Shown here: one piece after another, positions 10,735 to 18,884 of the stretch
Position numbering within the stretch: the first letter of the stretch is position 1
Layout: each line of letters opens with the position of its first letter
Assembly: GCA_030452985.1 (NCBI GenBank)
Contig: JAKDLG010000028.1
Span: 1 to 38,977 of the forward strand
Direction: 5' to 3'
From: Humibacillus sp.
GTDB taxonomy: Bacteria; Actinomycetota; Actinomycetes; Actinomycetales; Dermatophilaceae
DNA length: 38,977 nucleotides
The notes under the pieces: generated by a model
Databases searched by the model: none
What the model was told of the DNA's origin: nothing
The model's input: the letters and a program-made list of their open reading frames with translations, nothing else
Made by a program: the position numbers and the translations under genes

Positions 10735-12353
10735 TGACCGAAATGTCCTCCGTCCCCTGGCTGACGATCATGGGCCTGATCCCGCTCGTCGGGTCGCTCG
10801 TGGTCGCCTTCACCCCGGGTTCGGCGCTCATGGCCAAACGACTGGCGCTCGGGTTCTCCCTCGTCACGCTCGTGGTCGGCATCGTCGCGGCGCTCCAGTT
10901 CCAGATCAACTCACCCAAGCAGTTCCAGCTGGGGGAGCAGGCTGCCTGGATCCCCCAGTTCGGCGTGAGCTACGCGCTCGGGGTCGACGGCATCGCCCTC
11001 GTGCTGATCCTGATGTCGCTCGTGCTCACCCCGATCTGCCTGATCGCGGCCTGGAACGACGTGCCGGAAGAGGCCAAGGAGTCGGGCGGGTCTCGCAACG
11101 TGCGGACCTACTTCGCCCTGCTGCTCGTGCTCGAGACGTTCATGGTGGGCGTGTTCGCGGCCACCGACGTCTTCTTGTTCTACGCCTTCTTCGAAGCGAT
11201 GCTCATCCCGATCTACTTCCTGATCGGCCGCTTCGGTGGGGCCCGTCGGCAGTACGCCGCGATGAAGTTCCTGCTGTTCTCGCTCGCGGGCGGGCTCATC
11301 ATGCTGGTGGCCGTCATCGGGCTCTACCTGCAAGGCCCCGGCGGCACCGACGGCTTCCTCATCGAACGCCTGACCGGTCTGTCGATGGACCCCACCACCG
11401 AACGGCTGCTCTTCGTCGGCTTCTTCATCGCCTTCGCCATCAAGGCGCCCATGGTGCCCTTCCACACCTGGCTGCCGGATGCCGCCACCGAGTCGACCCC
11501 TGCGACCGCCACTCTGCTCGTCGGGGTGCTCGACAAGGTCGGGACCTTCGGGATGATCCGCTTCTGCCTCCAGCTCTTCCCCGAGGCGAGCCACTGGGCC
11601 ACCCCGGTCGTGGTGACGCTGGCGGTCATCTCGGTGATCTACGGAGCCCTGCTCGCCATCGCTCAGACCGACATGATGCGGCTGATCTCGTACACGTCGG
11701 TCAGCCACTTCGGCTTCATCGTGCTCGGCATCTTCGCCTTCACCAACGTCGGCAGCGCCGGCTCGACCCTGTACATGGTCAACCACGGGTTCTCGACGGC
11801 GGCCCTGTTCCTCTTCGCGGCCATGCTCATCCACCGACGGGGCAGCAAACGCATCCCCGACTACGGTGGCTGGCAGAGTGTCACCCCCGCCTTGGCCGGC
11901 ATCTTCCTGGTGGCGGCGATGTCGGCGCTGGCGCTCCCGGGGCTCTCTACCTTCGTCTCGGAGTTCCTCGTGCTGGTCGGCACCTTCCCGACCTGGCCCG
12001 CTGCCGCTGTGATCGCCACGTCGGGCATCATCCTGGCGGCGCTCTACATGCTGCTGATGTACAAGAAGATCATGACCGGACCGCCGCCCAGCGACGTGAT
12101 CGGTGAGCGTGCCCTGGCGCGTCTCTCGGCCTCGGAGCAGGAGCAGCCTGAGCATGCGCGTCGGTCGCTGGTACCTGACCTGTCGGCCCGCGAGAAGCTG
12201 CTGGCGGCCCCGCTCATCGCGGTCATCCTCGTGCTCGGGTTCTACCCGAACCTGGCGCTGAACCCCATCAACCCGGCCGTCGACAAGTCGTTGTCGCACG
12301 TGCTCACGACGCCTGCCGCGGGTAACGCAGCGGCCGAAGGGAGCTCGAAGTGA
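10734..12353 (+). CDS. nuoM: NADH-quinone oxidoreductase subunit M
   Basis: NuoM is the second antiporter-like proton-pumping subunit of the complex I membrane arm (539 aa, about 14 helices). Key residues are E154 in FYAFFEAMLIPIYFLIGRFGG and K237 in IKAPMVPFHTWLPDAATEST. The frame stays open upstream to 10092, but that portion overlaps nuoL and encodes no conserved sequence, so the ATG at 10734, overlapping the nuoL stop as TGATG, is preferred. A second ATG at 10743 is an alternative. The end overlaps the nuoN GTG start as GTGA. Confidence 0.97.
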   Translation: MTEMSSVPWLTIMGLIPLVGSLVVAFTPGSALMAKRLALGFSLVTLVVGIVAALQFQINSPKQFQLGEQAAWIPQFGVSYALGVDGIALVLILMSLVLTPICLIAAWNDVPEEAKESGGSRNVRTYFALLLVLETFMVGVFAATDVFLFYAFFEAMLIPIYFLIGRFGGARRQYAAMKFLLFSLAGGLIMLVAVIGLYLQGPGGTDGFLIERLTGLSMDPTTERLLFVGFFIAFAIKAPMVPFHTWLPDAATESTPATATLLVGVLDKVGTFGMIRFCLQLFPEASHWATPVVVTLAVISVIYGALLAIAQTDMMRLISYTSVSHFGFIVLGIFAFTNVGSAGSTLYMVNHGFSTAALFLFAAMLIHRRGSKRIPDYGGWQSVTPALAGIFLVAAMSALALPGLSTFVSEFLVLVGTFPTWPAAAVIATSGIILAALYMLLMYKKIMTGPPPSDVIGERALARLSASEQEQPEHARRSLVPDLSAREKLLAAPLIAVILVLGFYPNLALNPINPAVDKSLSHVLTTPAAGNAAAEGSSK

Positions 12354-13963
12354 CCTCCGTCGCCGTCCCAGGGCTGCAGACCGCCTTCCAGCAGTCGACC
12401 ATCGACTACCTGGCCATCCTGCCGCTGCTGATCGTCTTCGGTGCGGCGATCGTCGGAGTGCTCGTCGAGGCGTTCGTGCCGCGCGACCGTCGTCAGATCG
12501 TTCAGGTCAGCCTCGCGGTCGTCGGTCTCGTCGCCGCCTTCGTGGCTGTCATCGTGGCCACCGGTCACCAAGGCCTGACCATGGGGATCACCGACGGGTC
12601 CACCGACCGTCGACTGTTCGCCCTTGCCGTCGACGGGCCGGCCCTGTTCATGCAGGGGACGATCCTGCTGCTCGGCGTCCTCGGCATCCTGACCATGGCC
12701 GAGCGGCTGGGTGGGGTCGGTCCCGATGCGTTCACCCCCAGCGGTGCCTCGACCCCAGGGTCGGCCTTCGAGACGAACGCCTCCCGGGCGGGTGCCCTCA
12801 CCTCCGAGGTGTTCCCGCTGACGATGTTCGCCATCTTCGGGATGATGATCTTCCCCACGACGAACGACCTCATCGGCATGTTCGTCGCCCTCGAGGTGCT
12901 CTCGCTCCCGCTCTACATCCTCAGCGGGCTGGCCCGACGGCGGCGCCTGCTGTCGCAGGAGGCCGCGCTCAAGTACTTCCTCCTCGGGGCGTTCAGCTCG
13001 GCGTTCTTCCTCTTCGGCACTGCCCTGCTCTACGGCTACTCCGGCTCGTTCGTGCTCGGTGACATCAGCAAGGCGATCTCGGCGGGACCGATCGAGATGA
13101 ACGGCCTGCTCGTGCCGGGTGCGTTCCTCGTCTTCGTGGGTCTGCTCTTCAAGGTCGCGGCCGTGCCGTTCCACGCGTGGACCCCGGATGTCTACCAAGG
13201 CGCCCCGACCCCGGTCACCGGCTTCATGGCAGCCTGCACCAAGGCAGCGGCTTTCGGCGCCATTCTGCGCCTCGCGTACGTGGGCCTCGACACGGGGCGC
13301 TGGGAATGGACCAACGCGCTCGTGGTGATCGCGCTGTTGACGATGGTCGTCGGGTCGGTGCTGTCGGTGACCCAGACCGACATGAAGCGGCTGCTGGCCT
13401 ACTCATCGATCGCGCACGCCGGCTTCGTGCTGGTCGGGGTGCTCGCCTTCGACAGCAAGGGCATCGGAGCGGTGCTCTTCTACGTGGCCACCTACGGCTT
13501 CGCGATCATCGCCGCTTTCGCCATCGTCTCCCTGGTGCGTCAGAACGGTGGCGAAGCCACGCATCTGTCGCAATGGGCGGGCCTGGGCAAGCGCTACCCG
13601 CTCGTGGCGGGCGCGTTCGCCTTCCTCATGCTCGCTTTCGCAGGCATCCCGGCGACGTCGGGCTTCATGGCGAAGTACGCGGTCTTCTCGGCGGCCGTCG
13701 GAACCGGGGGAGCCACCGGCACCGTGCTGGTCGTCGTCGGTGTGCTGTGCAGTGCCATCACGGTGTTCGTCTACGCCCGCGTGATCGTGCTGATGTACTT
13801 CGGTGACCCACCCGCCGATACCGACAACCCTGTGGAGGTGGTGGTTCCGTCGGTCACCACGACGTTCTCGATCGCGATCGGCACCGTCATCACCCTGGCG
13901 CTCGGCGTGGTTCCGTCCGCGTTGCTCGACCTCGCCGACCGGGCCTCCCAGTTCGTGCGCTGA
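12350..13963 (+). CDS. nuoN: NADH-quinone oxidoreductase subunit N
   Basis: NuoN is the third antiporter-like subunit, closest to the quinone-binding arm (537 aa, about 14 helices). Family features include E182 in FVALEVLSLPLYILSGLARR, SQEAALKYFLLGAFSSAFFL, K268 in FKVAAVPFHAWTPDVYQGAP and the loop KRLLAYSSIAHAGFVLVG. The start is a GTG overlapping the nuoM stop, with GAAGGGAG upstream. This is the last complex I gene. No terminator follows: the next gene begins 22 nt downstream, so the transcript probably continues. Confidence 0.97.
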   Translation: MTSVAVPGLQTAFQQSTIDYLAILPLLIVFGAAIVGVLVEAFVPRDRRQIVQVSLAVVGLVAAFVAVIVATGHQGLTMGITDGSTDRRLFALAVDGPALFMQGTILLLGVLGILTMAERLGGVGPDAFTPSGASTPGSAFETNASRAGALTSEVFPLTMFAIFGMMIFPTTNDLIGMFVALEVLSLPLYILSGLARRRRLLSQEAALKYFLLGAFSSAFFLFGTALLYGYSGSFVLGDISKAISAGPIEMNGLLVPGAFLVFVGLLFKVAAVPFHAWTPDVYQGAPTPVTGFMAACTKAAAFGAILRLAYVGLDTGRWEWTNALVVIALLTMVVGSVLSVTQTDMKRLLAYSSIAHAGFVLVGVLAFDSKGIGAVLFYVATYGFAIIAAFAIVSLVRQNGGEATHLSQWAGLGKRYPLVAGAFAFLMLAFAGIPATSGFMAKYAVFSAAVGTGGATGTVLVVVGVLCSAITVFVYARVIVLMYFGDPPADTDNPVEVVVPSVTTTFSIAIGTVITLALGVVPSALLDLADRASQFVR

Positions 13964-13985
13964 CGCGACCCGACAGAGATTCTCG

Positions 13986-15005
13986 ATGACGACGCACGCC
14001 ACCCCGCCCCTGCTCGCGGTGCCCGGGGCCACCTCGGAGCTGACGGCGCGGCTGCAGGCGGGGCTCGCCCAGGTCGACGCGCTGCTGCGCGAGGTCGTCG
14101 ACCACGACGACCCGTTCATCGCCACGGCGTCGGGCCATCTCGTCGAGGCAGGGGGAAAGCGGTTCCGACCGATGCTCACGCTGCTGGCGGCCGAGGTCGG
14201 TGACGGAATCAACGACCAGGTCGTGCAGGCCGCGGCGGGGGTGGAGCTGACGCATCTGGCCTCGCTCTACCACGACGACGTGATGGACGAGGCGAGCGTG
14301 CGCCGAGGCGTCGTCTCGGTCAACCGCGCCTACGACAACTCGACCGCGATCCTGGTCGGCGACCTGCTCTTCGGCAAGGCCTCCGAGCTGGTGGCCGGGC
14401 TCGGAGCCGAGGCGGTGCTCATCCAGGCGCAGGCGTTCGTGCGGCTGTGTTCGGGACAGATCCGAGATGACCGACCGTGCCCGCAGGGCGTCGACCCGGT
14501 CGACTACTACCTCGATGTGCTGGCCGACAAGACCGGAGTGCTCATCGCGACCGCCGGCCGCTACGGCGGCATGTTCAGTGGAGCGGCACCGCAGACCATC
14601 GAGATCCTGCGCGCCTACGGCGAGAAGGTGGGCATCGCCTTCCAGCTTGCCGACGATCTCATCGACGTGGCCTCGAACGCCGATGAGATGGGCAAGGAAC
14701 CTGGCACCGACCTGCGTGAGGGCGTCGACACCCTGGTGGTGCTGCGCGCCAGAGCCATGGCCGACCCGTCGGTGGCCGCCGATGCCCGCCTGCTCGAGCT
14801 GCTGGGCAGAGACCTGCGCGACGACGACGCCGCGGTCGACGAGGCGCTGGGGCTGTTGCGTTCGCACCGCGCCCTCGCCCTGGCCACCGAGGAGACCGAG
14901 GCGGTGGCTCGCGAGGCGCAGGCCCTGCTGGACCCCCTCCCCGACAGTGACGCCAAGGCTGCCCTGCGCAGCCTGGCACTGTCGGTCGTGCAGCGCACCG
15001 GTTGA
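13986..15005 (+). CDS. Polyprenyl diphosphate synthase (trans type)
   Basis: This enzyme extends an allylic diphosphate with isopentenyl diphosphate to a long all-trans chain; next to nuoN its product is most likely the side chain of menaquinone. The 339-aa protein shows GGKRFRP near residue 56, the first Asp-rich motif D97-D98-V-M-D101 and the second D223-D224-L-I-D227, both of which bind Mg-diphosphate. I take the ATG at 13986 because an upstream extension of the frame lies inside nuoN. The 22-nt gap has only a weak GACAGAG as ribosome-binding site. Chain length (heptaprenyl to nonaprenyl) cannot be read from the sequence. Confidence 0.92.
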   Translation: MTTHATPPLLAVPGATSELTARLQAGLAQVDALLREVVDHDDPFIATASGHLVEAGGKRFRPMLTLLAAEVGDGINDQVVQAAAGVELTHLASLYHDDVMDEASVRRGVVSVNRAYDNSTAILVGDLLFGKASELVAGLGAEAVLIQAQAFVRLCSGQIRDDRPCPQGVDPVDYYLDVLADKTGVLIATAGRYGGMFSGAAPQTIEILRAYGEKVGIAFQLADDLIDVASNADEMGKEPGTDLREGVDTLVVLRARAMADPSVAADARLLELLGRDLRDDDAAVDEALGLLRSHRALALATEETEAVAREAQALLDPLPDSDAKAALRSLALSVVQRTG

Positions 15006-15037
15006 CCTGACGCAGAGCATGCGTAGGGTGCGGAACA
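15002..15037 (+). promoter_or_regulatory. Probable leaderless sigma-70-type promoter
   Basis: TTGACC (15002-15007) and TAGGGT (15024-15029) are separated by 16 nt. TANNNT with TTGAC is the vegetative promoter pattern of actinobacteria. The -35 box overlaps the stop codon of the polyprenyl synthase gene. The A of the downstream ATG (15037) lies 8 nt after the -10 hexamer, where transcription would normally begin, so the mRNA would be leaderless. This agrees with the lack of a ribosome-binding site at that ATG. Confidence 0.6.
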
Positions 15038-16209
15038 TGTCCTCTGGCGCCACCATGACGGTCGCAGGCCGCCTCAGTGCGGCCACGTCCATGCTGCCCG
15101 CACCTCTCGCCGTGGTCGACCTCGATGCTTTCGACCACAATGCCGACACGTTGGTGGGGCGGGCCCACGGGCGGCCGATCCGAGTCGCCACGAAGTCACT
15201 GCGCAGCCGCCCTCTCATCGAGCGGGCCCTGAACCGATCCGGTTTCCAGGGGTTGATGTGCTTTTCCGTGCACGAGGCCCTCTGGTGGGCCCGGTCGGGC
15301 CAGCACGACATCATGGTGGCCTACCCGAGTGTCGACGTCTCCGCCCTCGACGACCTGGCGGGCGACCAGACGCTGAAGACGGCCGTGACGGTCATGATCG
15401 ACAGCGTCGAGCACGTCGACTTCATCGCGCGCGAGGTCACCGGTCATGAGGGTCTGCGGGTCGCGGTCGACGTCGACGCCTCGCTGCGTGTAGCCGGTGC
15501 CCACCTCGGGGTGCGACGTTCACCGACGCGAACCGCGGCCCAGGTCGAGACCGTCATCAGGCGAGCACTCGAGCGGGGCCTCGAAGTGGTCGGCCTGATG
15601 TTCTACGACGCCCAGATCGCGGGTCTGCCCGACACGTCGATCGCGGTCCGCCGGGTCAAGGCCTGGTCTGACCAGGACCTTCGATCACGTCGGACGCAGA
15701 TCGTCGCAGCCGCGCGGGCCCTCACCCCGCTCGTCTTCGTCAACGGTGGCGGCACCGGCAGCCTCGAGGTCACCGGACGCGACGTCTCGTTGACCGAGCT
15801 CGCGGCCGGGTCGGGCCTCTACGCCCCGACTCTCTTCGACGGCTACGACGGTCTTCTTCTCGAGCCGGCTGCCTTCTTCGCGACACCAGTCGTGCGACGG
15901 CCTGCCGACGGGGTGGTCACCGCGTACGGCGGCGGGTACGTCGCTTCCGGTCCGCCCGGGTGGTCGCGGGTGGCCGCGCCGGTCGAGGGGCAGGGGCTGA
16001 CGCTGCTGAAGAGCGAGGGAACCGGTGAGGTGCAGACCCCTCTCAAGGGCGCGGCTGCCGACCGTCTGTCACTCGGAGACCGGGTCTGGTTCCGCCACGC
16101 GAAGGCCGGCGAGCTGGCCGAGCGGTTCACGCAGTTCGCGCTGCTGTCCGGTGACGAGATCGTCGGTGCCGCGGCCACCTACCGCGGGGAAGGACAGTGC
16201 TTTGGCTGA
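15037..16209 (+). CDS. Fold-type III PLP enzyme (amino acid deaminase/aldolase, alanine racemase-like)
   Basis: The 390-aa protein has the N-terminal barrel of alanine racemase/D-threonine aldolase-type enzymes. K53 in RVATKSLRS is the expected PLP-binding lysine. The glycine-rich phosphate site GGGTGS and the region ELAAGSGLYAPTLFDGYDG near residues 230-270 also fit. Proteins of this shape usually act on D- or beta-hydroxy-amino acids, and the substrate cannot be assigned here. The ATG at 15037 is chosen because a TTGACC/TAGGGT promoter would start transcription there; ATGs at 15019 and 15055 are alternatives. The 3' end overlaps the lactone-oxidase gene by 8 nt, so the two are probably made together. 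Confidence 0.85.
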   Translation: MSSGATMTVAGRLSAATSMLPAPLAVVDLDAFDHNADTLVGRAHGRPIRVATKSLRSRPLIERALNRSGFQGLMCFSVHEALWWARSGQHDIMVAYPSVDVSALDDLAGDQTLKTAVTVMIDSVEHVDFIAREVTGHEGLRVAVDVDASLRVAGAHLGVRRSPTRTAAQVETVIRRALERGLEVVGLMFYDAQIAGLPDTSIAVRRVKAWSDQDLRSRRTQIVAAARALTPLVFVNGGGTGSLEVTGRDVSLTELAAGSGLYAPTLFDGYDGLLLEPAAFFATPVVRRPADGVVTAYGGGYVASGPPGWSRVAAPVEGQGLTLLKSEGTGEVQTPLKGAAADRLSLGDRVWFRHAKAGELAERFTQFALLSGDEIVGAAATYRGEGQCFG

Positions 16210-17521
16210 CGGGCGCCGCGGCGTGGACTGGAGCAACTGGGCTGGTACCGAACGGGCCCGGCTGGTGAGCCTGGCTCGCGTGCGTAGTGAGGCCGAGCTG
16301 GTGGCGGCGGTGCGACGCGCTGGTCGGCAAGGCTCGCGGGTCAAGGCGATCGGTGCCGGTCACTCGTTCACGGGGGTGGCGGTCACCGACGGGGTGGGGC
16401 TCGATGTCGGCGCCCTCTCGGGCGTGACCACCATCGACGCCACGCGCGGGGAGGTCACCGTGCGAGCCGGCACGCCGTTGCGGGTGCTGAACGACGAGCT
16501 CGGCCAGCTCGGCCTGGCCCTGCCCAACCTGGGCGACATCGACCAGCAGAGCATCGCCGGGGCGACCGCCACCGGCACCCACGGGACCGGGCTCGGCCTG
16601 ACGGGCCTTTCCGCCGGTATCCGAGCGCTGCGGATCGTGCTGGCCGACGGGTCGATCGTCGACTGCTCACGTACGGTGGAGCCCGACCTGTTCGAGGCGG
16701 CGCGTCTGGGGCTCGGCGCGCTCGGGGTCGTGACCGAGCTGACGGTGGCCGTCGTGCCGGCCTTCCTCCTCCATGCCGTCGAGAGGCCGGAGCCGATGGC
16801 GGAGCTGCTCGACCACGTCGACGAGGCGATCGAGGGTAACGACCACTTCGAGTTCTACTGGTTCCCGCACACCGACCGCGCCCTGACCAAGCGCAACAAC
16901 CGGGTCGCCGACGGCACGGCGCCGCACCCCTTGAAGCGCTGGCGCCAGCGTCTCGACGACGACCTGCTGAGCAACAGGGTGTTCGAGCTGACCAACCGGG
17001 TCACGACCCGGATGCCGCGAACCACCATAGGTGTCAACGCGATCGCGGGTCGCGCCCTGAGCGGGCGTCAGTTCACCGAGGTCTCGCACCGGGTGTTCGT
17101 GTCGGAGCGCAGAGTGCGGTTCAGAGAGTCGGAGTGGGCTTTCCCACGCCACGCGCTGCGCGAGGTGTTGCTCGAGCTACGAGACTGGGTCGACACCCAC
17201 GACGAGCGCATCTCCTTTCCCGTCGAGTGCCGGGTCGCGGCCGCCGACGACGTCTGGCTCTCGACCGCGTATCAGCGCGAGAGCTGCTACGTGGCCATCC
17301 ACCGGTACCACCGGCAGCAGGGCGGTGACTACTTCGCCGCGTTCGAGGCGATCGCCCTGAACCACCACGGTCGGCCGCACTGGGGCAAGTTGCACACCCG
17401 GGATGCCGCCTACCTGCAGGCTGCGTACCCCCGCTTCGACGACTTCGTGGCCGTCCGCGACCGGGTCGACCCGAAGCGTCGCTTCGACAACCCCTACCTG
17501 CGACGCGTTCTCGGCGACTGA
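16202..17521 (+). CDS. D-arabinono-1,4-lactone oxidase-type FAD oxidoreductase
   Basis: This is a member of the vanillyl-alcohol-oxidase/ALO flavoprotein family, which oxidises aldonolactones (arabinono- or gulono-lactone) or alditols. The FAD-binding part contains GAGHSFTGV (G51-A-G-H54-S55) and GATATGTHGTG. The ALO C-terminal domain ends with HWGK (393-396) and a PRFDDFVAVRDRVDPKRRFDN motif. I use TTG at 16202 as start: it gives 439 aa, normal for the family, and has GGGGAAGGA 7 nt upstream. A GTG at 16197 is out of frame, and the longer frame from 16025 lies inside the previous gene. The substrate and electron acceptor are not determined by the sequence. Confidence 0.88.
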   Translation: MADGRRGVDWSNWAGTERARLVSLARVRSEAELVAAVRRAGRQGSRVKAIGAGHSFTGVAVTDGVGLDVGALSGVTTIDATRGEVTVRAGTPLRVLNDELGQLGLALPNLGDIDQQSIAGATATGTHGTGLGLTGLSAGIRALRIVLADGSIVDCSRTVEPDLFEAARLGLGALGVVTELTVAVVPAFLLHAVERPEPMAELLDHVDEAIEGNDHFEFYWFPHTDRALTKRNNRVADGTAPHPLKRWRQRLDDDLLSNRVFELTNRVTTRMPRTTIGVNAIAGRALSGRQFTEVSHRVFVSERRVRFRESEWAFPRHALREVLLELRDWVDTHDERISFPVECRVAAADDVWLSTAYQRESCYVAIHRYHRQQGGDYFAAFEAIALNHHGRPHWGKLHTRDAAYLQAAYPRFDDFVAVRDRVDPKRRFDNPYLRRVLGD

Positions 17522-17524
17522 CTC

Positions 17525-17575
17525 CTCCCCCGGGAGATGAGTGGGGCAGGGCGTATCACGAAGCCGGTTCCGGCT
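17525..17575 (+). terminator. Candidate stem-loops after the lactone-oxidase gene
   Basis: Two short hairpins follow the stop codon at 17519-17521: CTCCC-CC-GGGAG at 17525-17536 and AGCCGG-TT-CCGGCT at 17562-17575. Neither is followed by a T run, so they are weak candidates for transcription termination at the end of the nuo-lactone oxidase block. Confidence 0.25.
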
Positions 17576-17616
17576 CTCCGATCAGTGCAGCATGAGCTGC
17601 GCGACGGGAGGCCATC

Positions 17617-17676
17617 ATGATCGACCTGACGCAGTGCCCGAGTGCGGGGCACCGGCCGAACATTAGCCGATATTGA
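17617..17676 (+). pseudogene. 5' half of a small gene cut by the island (start to codon 14)
   Basis: GGGAGG (17606-17611) sits 5 nt before ATG 17617, a strong translation start. The reading frame encodes MIDLTQCPSAGHRP and then runs into unrelated codons and a stop at 17674-17676. The opening resembles small actinobacterial proteins that begin MIDLTxCP and continue with an LESTDGPxEHxRxxCVxxHWF segment. That missing segment is found on the same strand at 33465-33671, and I infer that the gene was interrupted after about base 17658. The family function is unknown. The family pattern is from memory, not from a search. Confidence 0.6.
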
Positions 17677-17904
17677 CTCGCGCATTGTTGCTGTTCGGGC
17701 TGGTCATGACGTTGATGACGCGTCCTCATCATGCGACTTCTGCTGGCCTCTCGAGACTCGCGCGCCCAGCACCGCAACGACCCGCATCGGCCTTTCTTGT
17801 ACGGACCACCGATGCAAACTGCCTCGTGCTCCTTGGGGTCAAGGTGTCAGGTTTGGAGTTGGCATCCACCGCGGCGAGGATTGCTTTCGTCGAACGGTAG
17901 ACAG
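17677..17904. other. Left end of island, no recognisable gene
   Basis: This 228-bp stretch lies between the broken small gene and the stop of the DUF6510 gene. Short open frames exist on both strands (for example a TTG-initiated frame at 17673-17900 and a minus frame that enters from inside the DUF6510 gene), but none shows a domain, a ribosome-binding site or conserved sequence I recognise. It probably holds the worn left terminus of the inserted DNA. Confidence 0.5.
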
Positions 17905-18183
17905 CTAGGCGGAAGCAGCCGGCATCTGCCATGATTTCGAGCCGCGTGTGTCCAGCCAGAGTGCGTTGCGGGTTTGGACGAACCGCACGAGAACCGAGGA
18001 GCAGCCGGAGCAGCGCAGCACCGACCCGGGGCCGCCGACGTAGGCGGCCTGCTCGGCCAGGGGTTTGGCTGCTCCACAGTCGTTGCACATGACAAGAGCC
18101 GTGGTGACGTCGACGGCGAACAGCTCAGCCATCGGGCCGGCCAACGCGTTGCCGTCAAGGGCATGGTCATCTGAGAAGTGCAT
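17905..18183 (-). CDS. DUF6510-type zinc-ribbon protein
   Basis: This is a 92-aa soluble protein of unknown function. It opens with an LDGNALAGPMAELFAVDVTTA segment and has two CxxC pairs, C33/C36 and C58/C61, that would bind one zinc. This pattern is the DUF6510 family, whose members I recall next to a ferredoxin reductase and a sulfite-oxidase-like molybdoenzyme. Here the upstream gene keeps only the tail of such a reductase. The ATG follows that gene's stop directly, with GGAGG overlapping the upstream 3' end. The last dozen residues (from about SKSWQ) look foreign to the family and may be sequence from the island edge. Confidence 0.75.
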   Translation of the reverse strand: MHFSDDHALDGNALAGPMAELFAVDVTTALVMCNDCGAAKPLAEQAAYVGGPGSVLRCSGCSSVLVRFVQTRNALWLDTRGSKSWQMPAASA

Positions 18184-18882
18184 TCATCCTCCTGAGGAGC
18201 CGAACCGTTCCGTCCGGATGGACGCCGCTGGGTGGCCGCGGTCGAGGAGCAGCCGGGCGGCGTTCTCGACGAAACCGTTGGGGCCGCACACGTAGACCCG
18301 GGTGGTGCCCTCGCCGGGCGCCGCGGCGGGCAGGTCGTCGAGAGACAGCCGGCCCGGGGGCCGCGCGTCGTCGAGGAGCCCCGACCGGGTGTAGAGCAGG
18401 TCGACAGTGACGCCGTTTGCTCCTTGGCTGCTCGAGTACAGCTCGTTCGCGTAGAAGACGTGGTCGGGGGTACGGGCGGAGTAGACGAGGTGGAACGGGG
18501 CCGACGAGCCCGCCTGGGCGATCTGCAGTGGGATCAACGCGTTGGTGAAGGCCGCGAAGAGCGGGGTCGCGAACAGCAGCAGCATGATCGTGCCGTGCAT
18601 TGTGAACAGCTGGTTGTACTGCTCGGGGTTGTCGACGATCTGCAGCCCGGGCTCCCACAGCTCCGCGCGGATCAACAGGGCGAGGATGCCGCCGAGGATG
18701 AACCACACGAACGAGGTGAGCAAGTAGAGGTTGCCGATCACCTTGTGGTCGGTGGTGGTGAGCCACCGCACCACCGTCTGCCCGGGCCTGCGCCCAGGAC
18801 GCGCTCGTGTTCGCGCTGTTGGTCCCGGCGCCCGCCCACCGGCCAAGGAGCTGACCGTGGTGCGTTCCAGGGCTGTGCTCAT
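18184..18882 (-). pseudogene. Chimera: cytochrome c oxidase subunit I head fused to ferredoxin-reductase tail
   Basis: One open frame of 232 codons joins two unrelated proteins. Residues about 36-121 match the start of CtaD (TTTDHKVIGNLYL, LLIRAELWEPGLQI, EQYNQLFTMHGTIMLLLFA), including two membrane helices and the first heme a ligand histidine in MHGT. Residues 122-232 match the NAD-binding end of a phenol-hydroxylase-type ferredoxin/flavodoxin reductase (APFHLVYSART, VYVCGPNGFVENAARLL, IRTERFG). The join is in frame near base 18520. The other ten or so CtaD helices with heme a3/CuB ligands are gone, as is the reductase FAD domain, so neither original activity is expected. It starts 2 nt after the upstream hydrolase stop and directly precedes DUF6510. 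An assembly error is possible. Confidence 0.8.
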
Positions 18883-18884
18883 GG

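Noticed and set aside
17673..17900. TTG-started 75-codon frame with a hydrophobic beginning
   Set aside because: It has no ribosome-binding site and no conserved sequence, and lies in the presumed worn end of the island.
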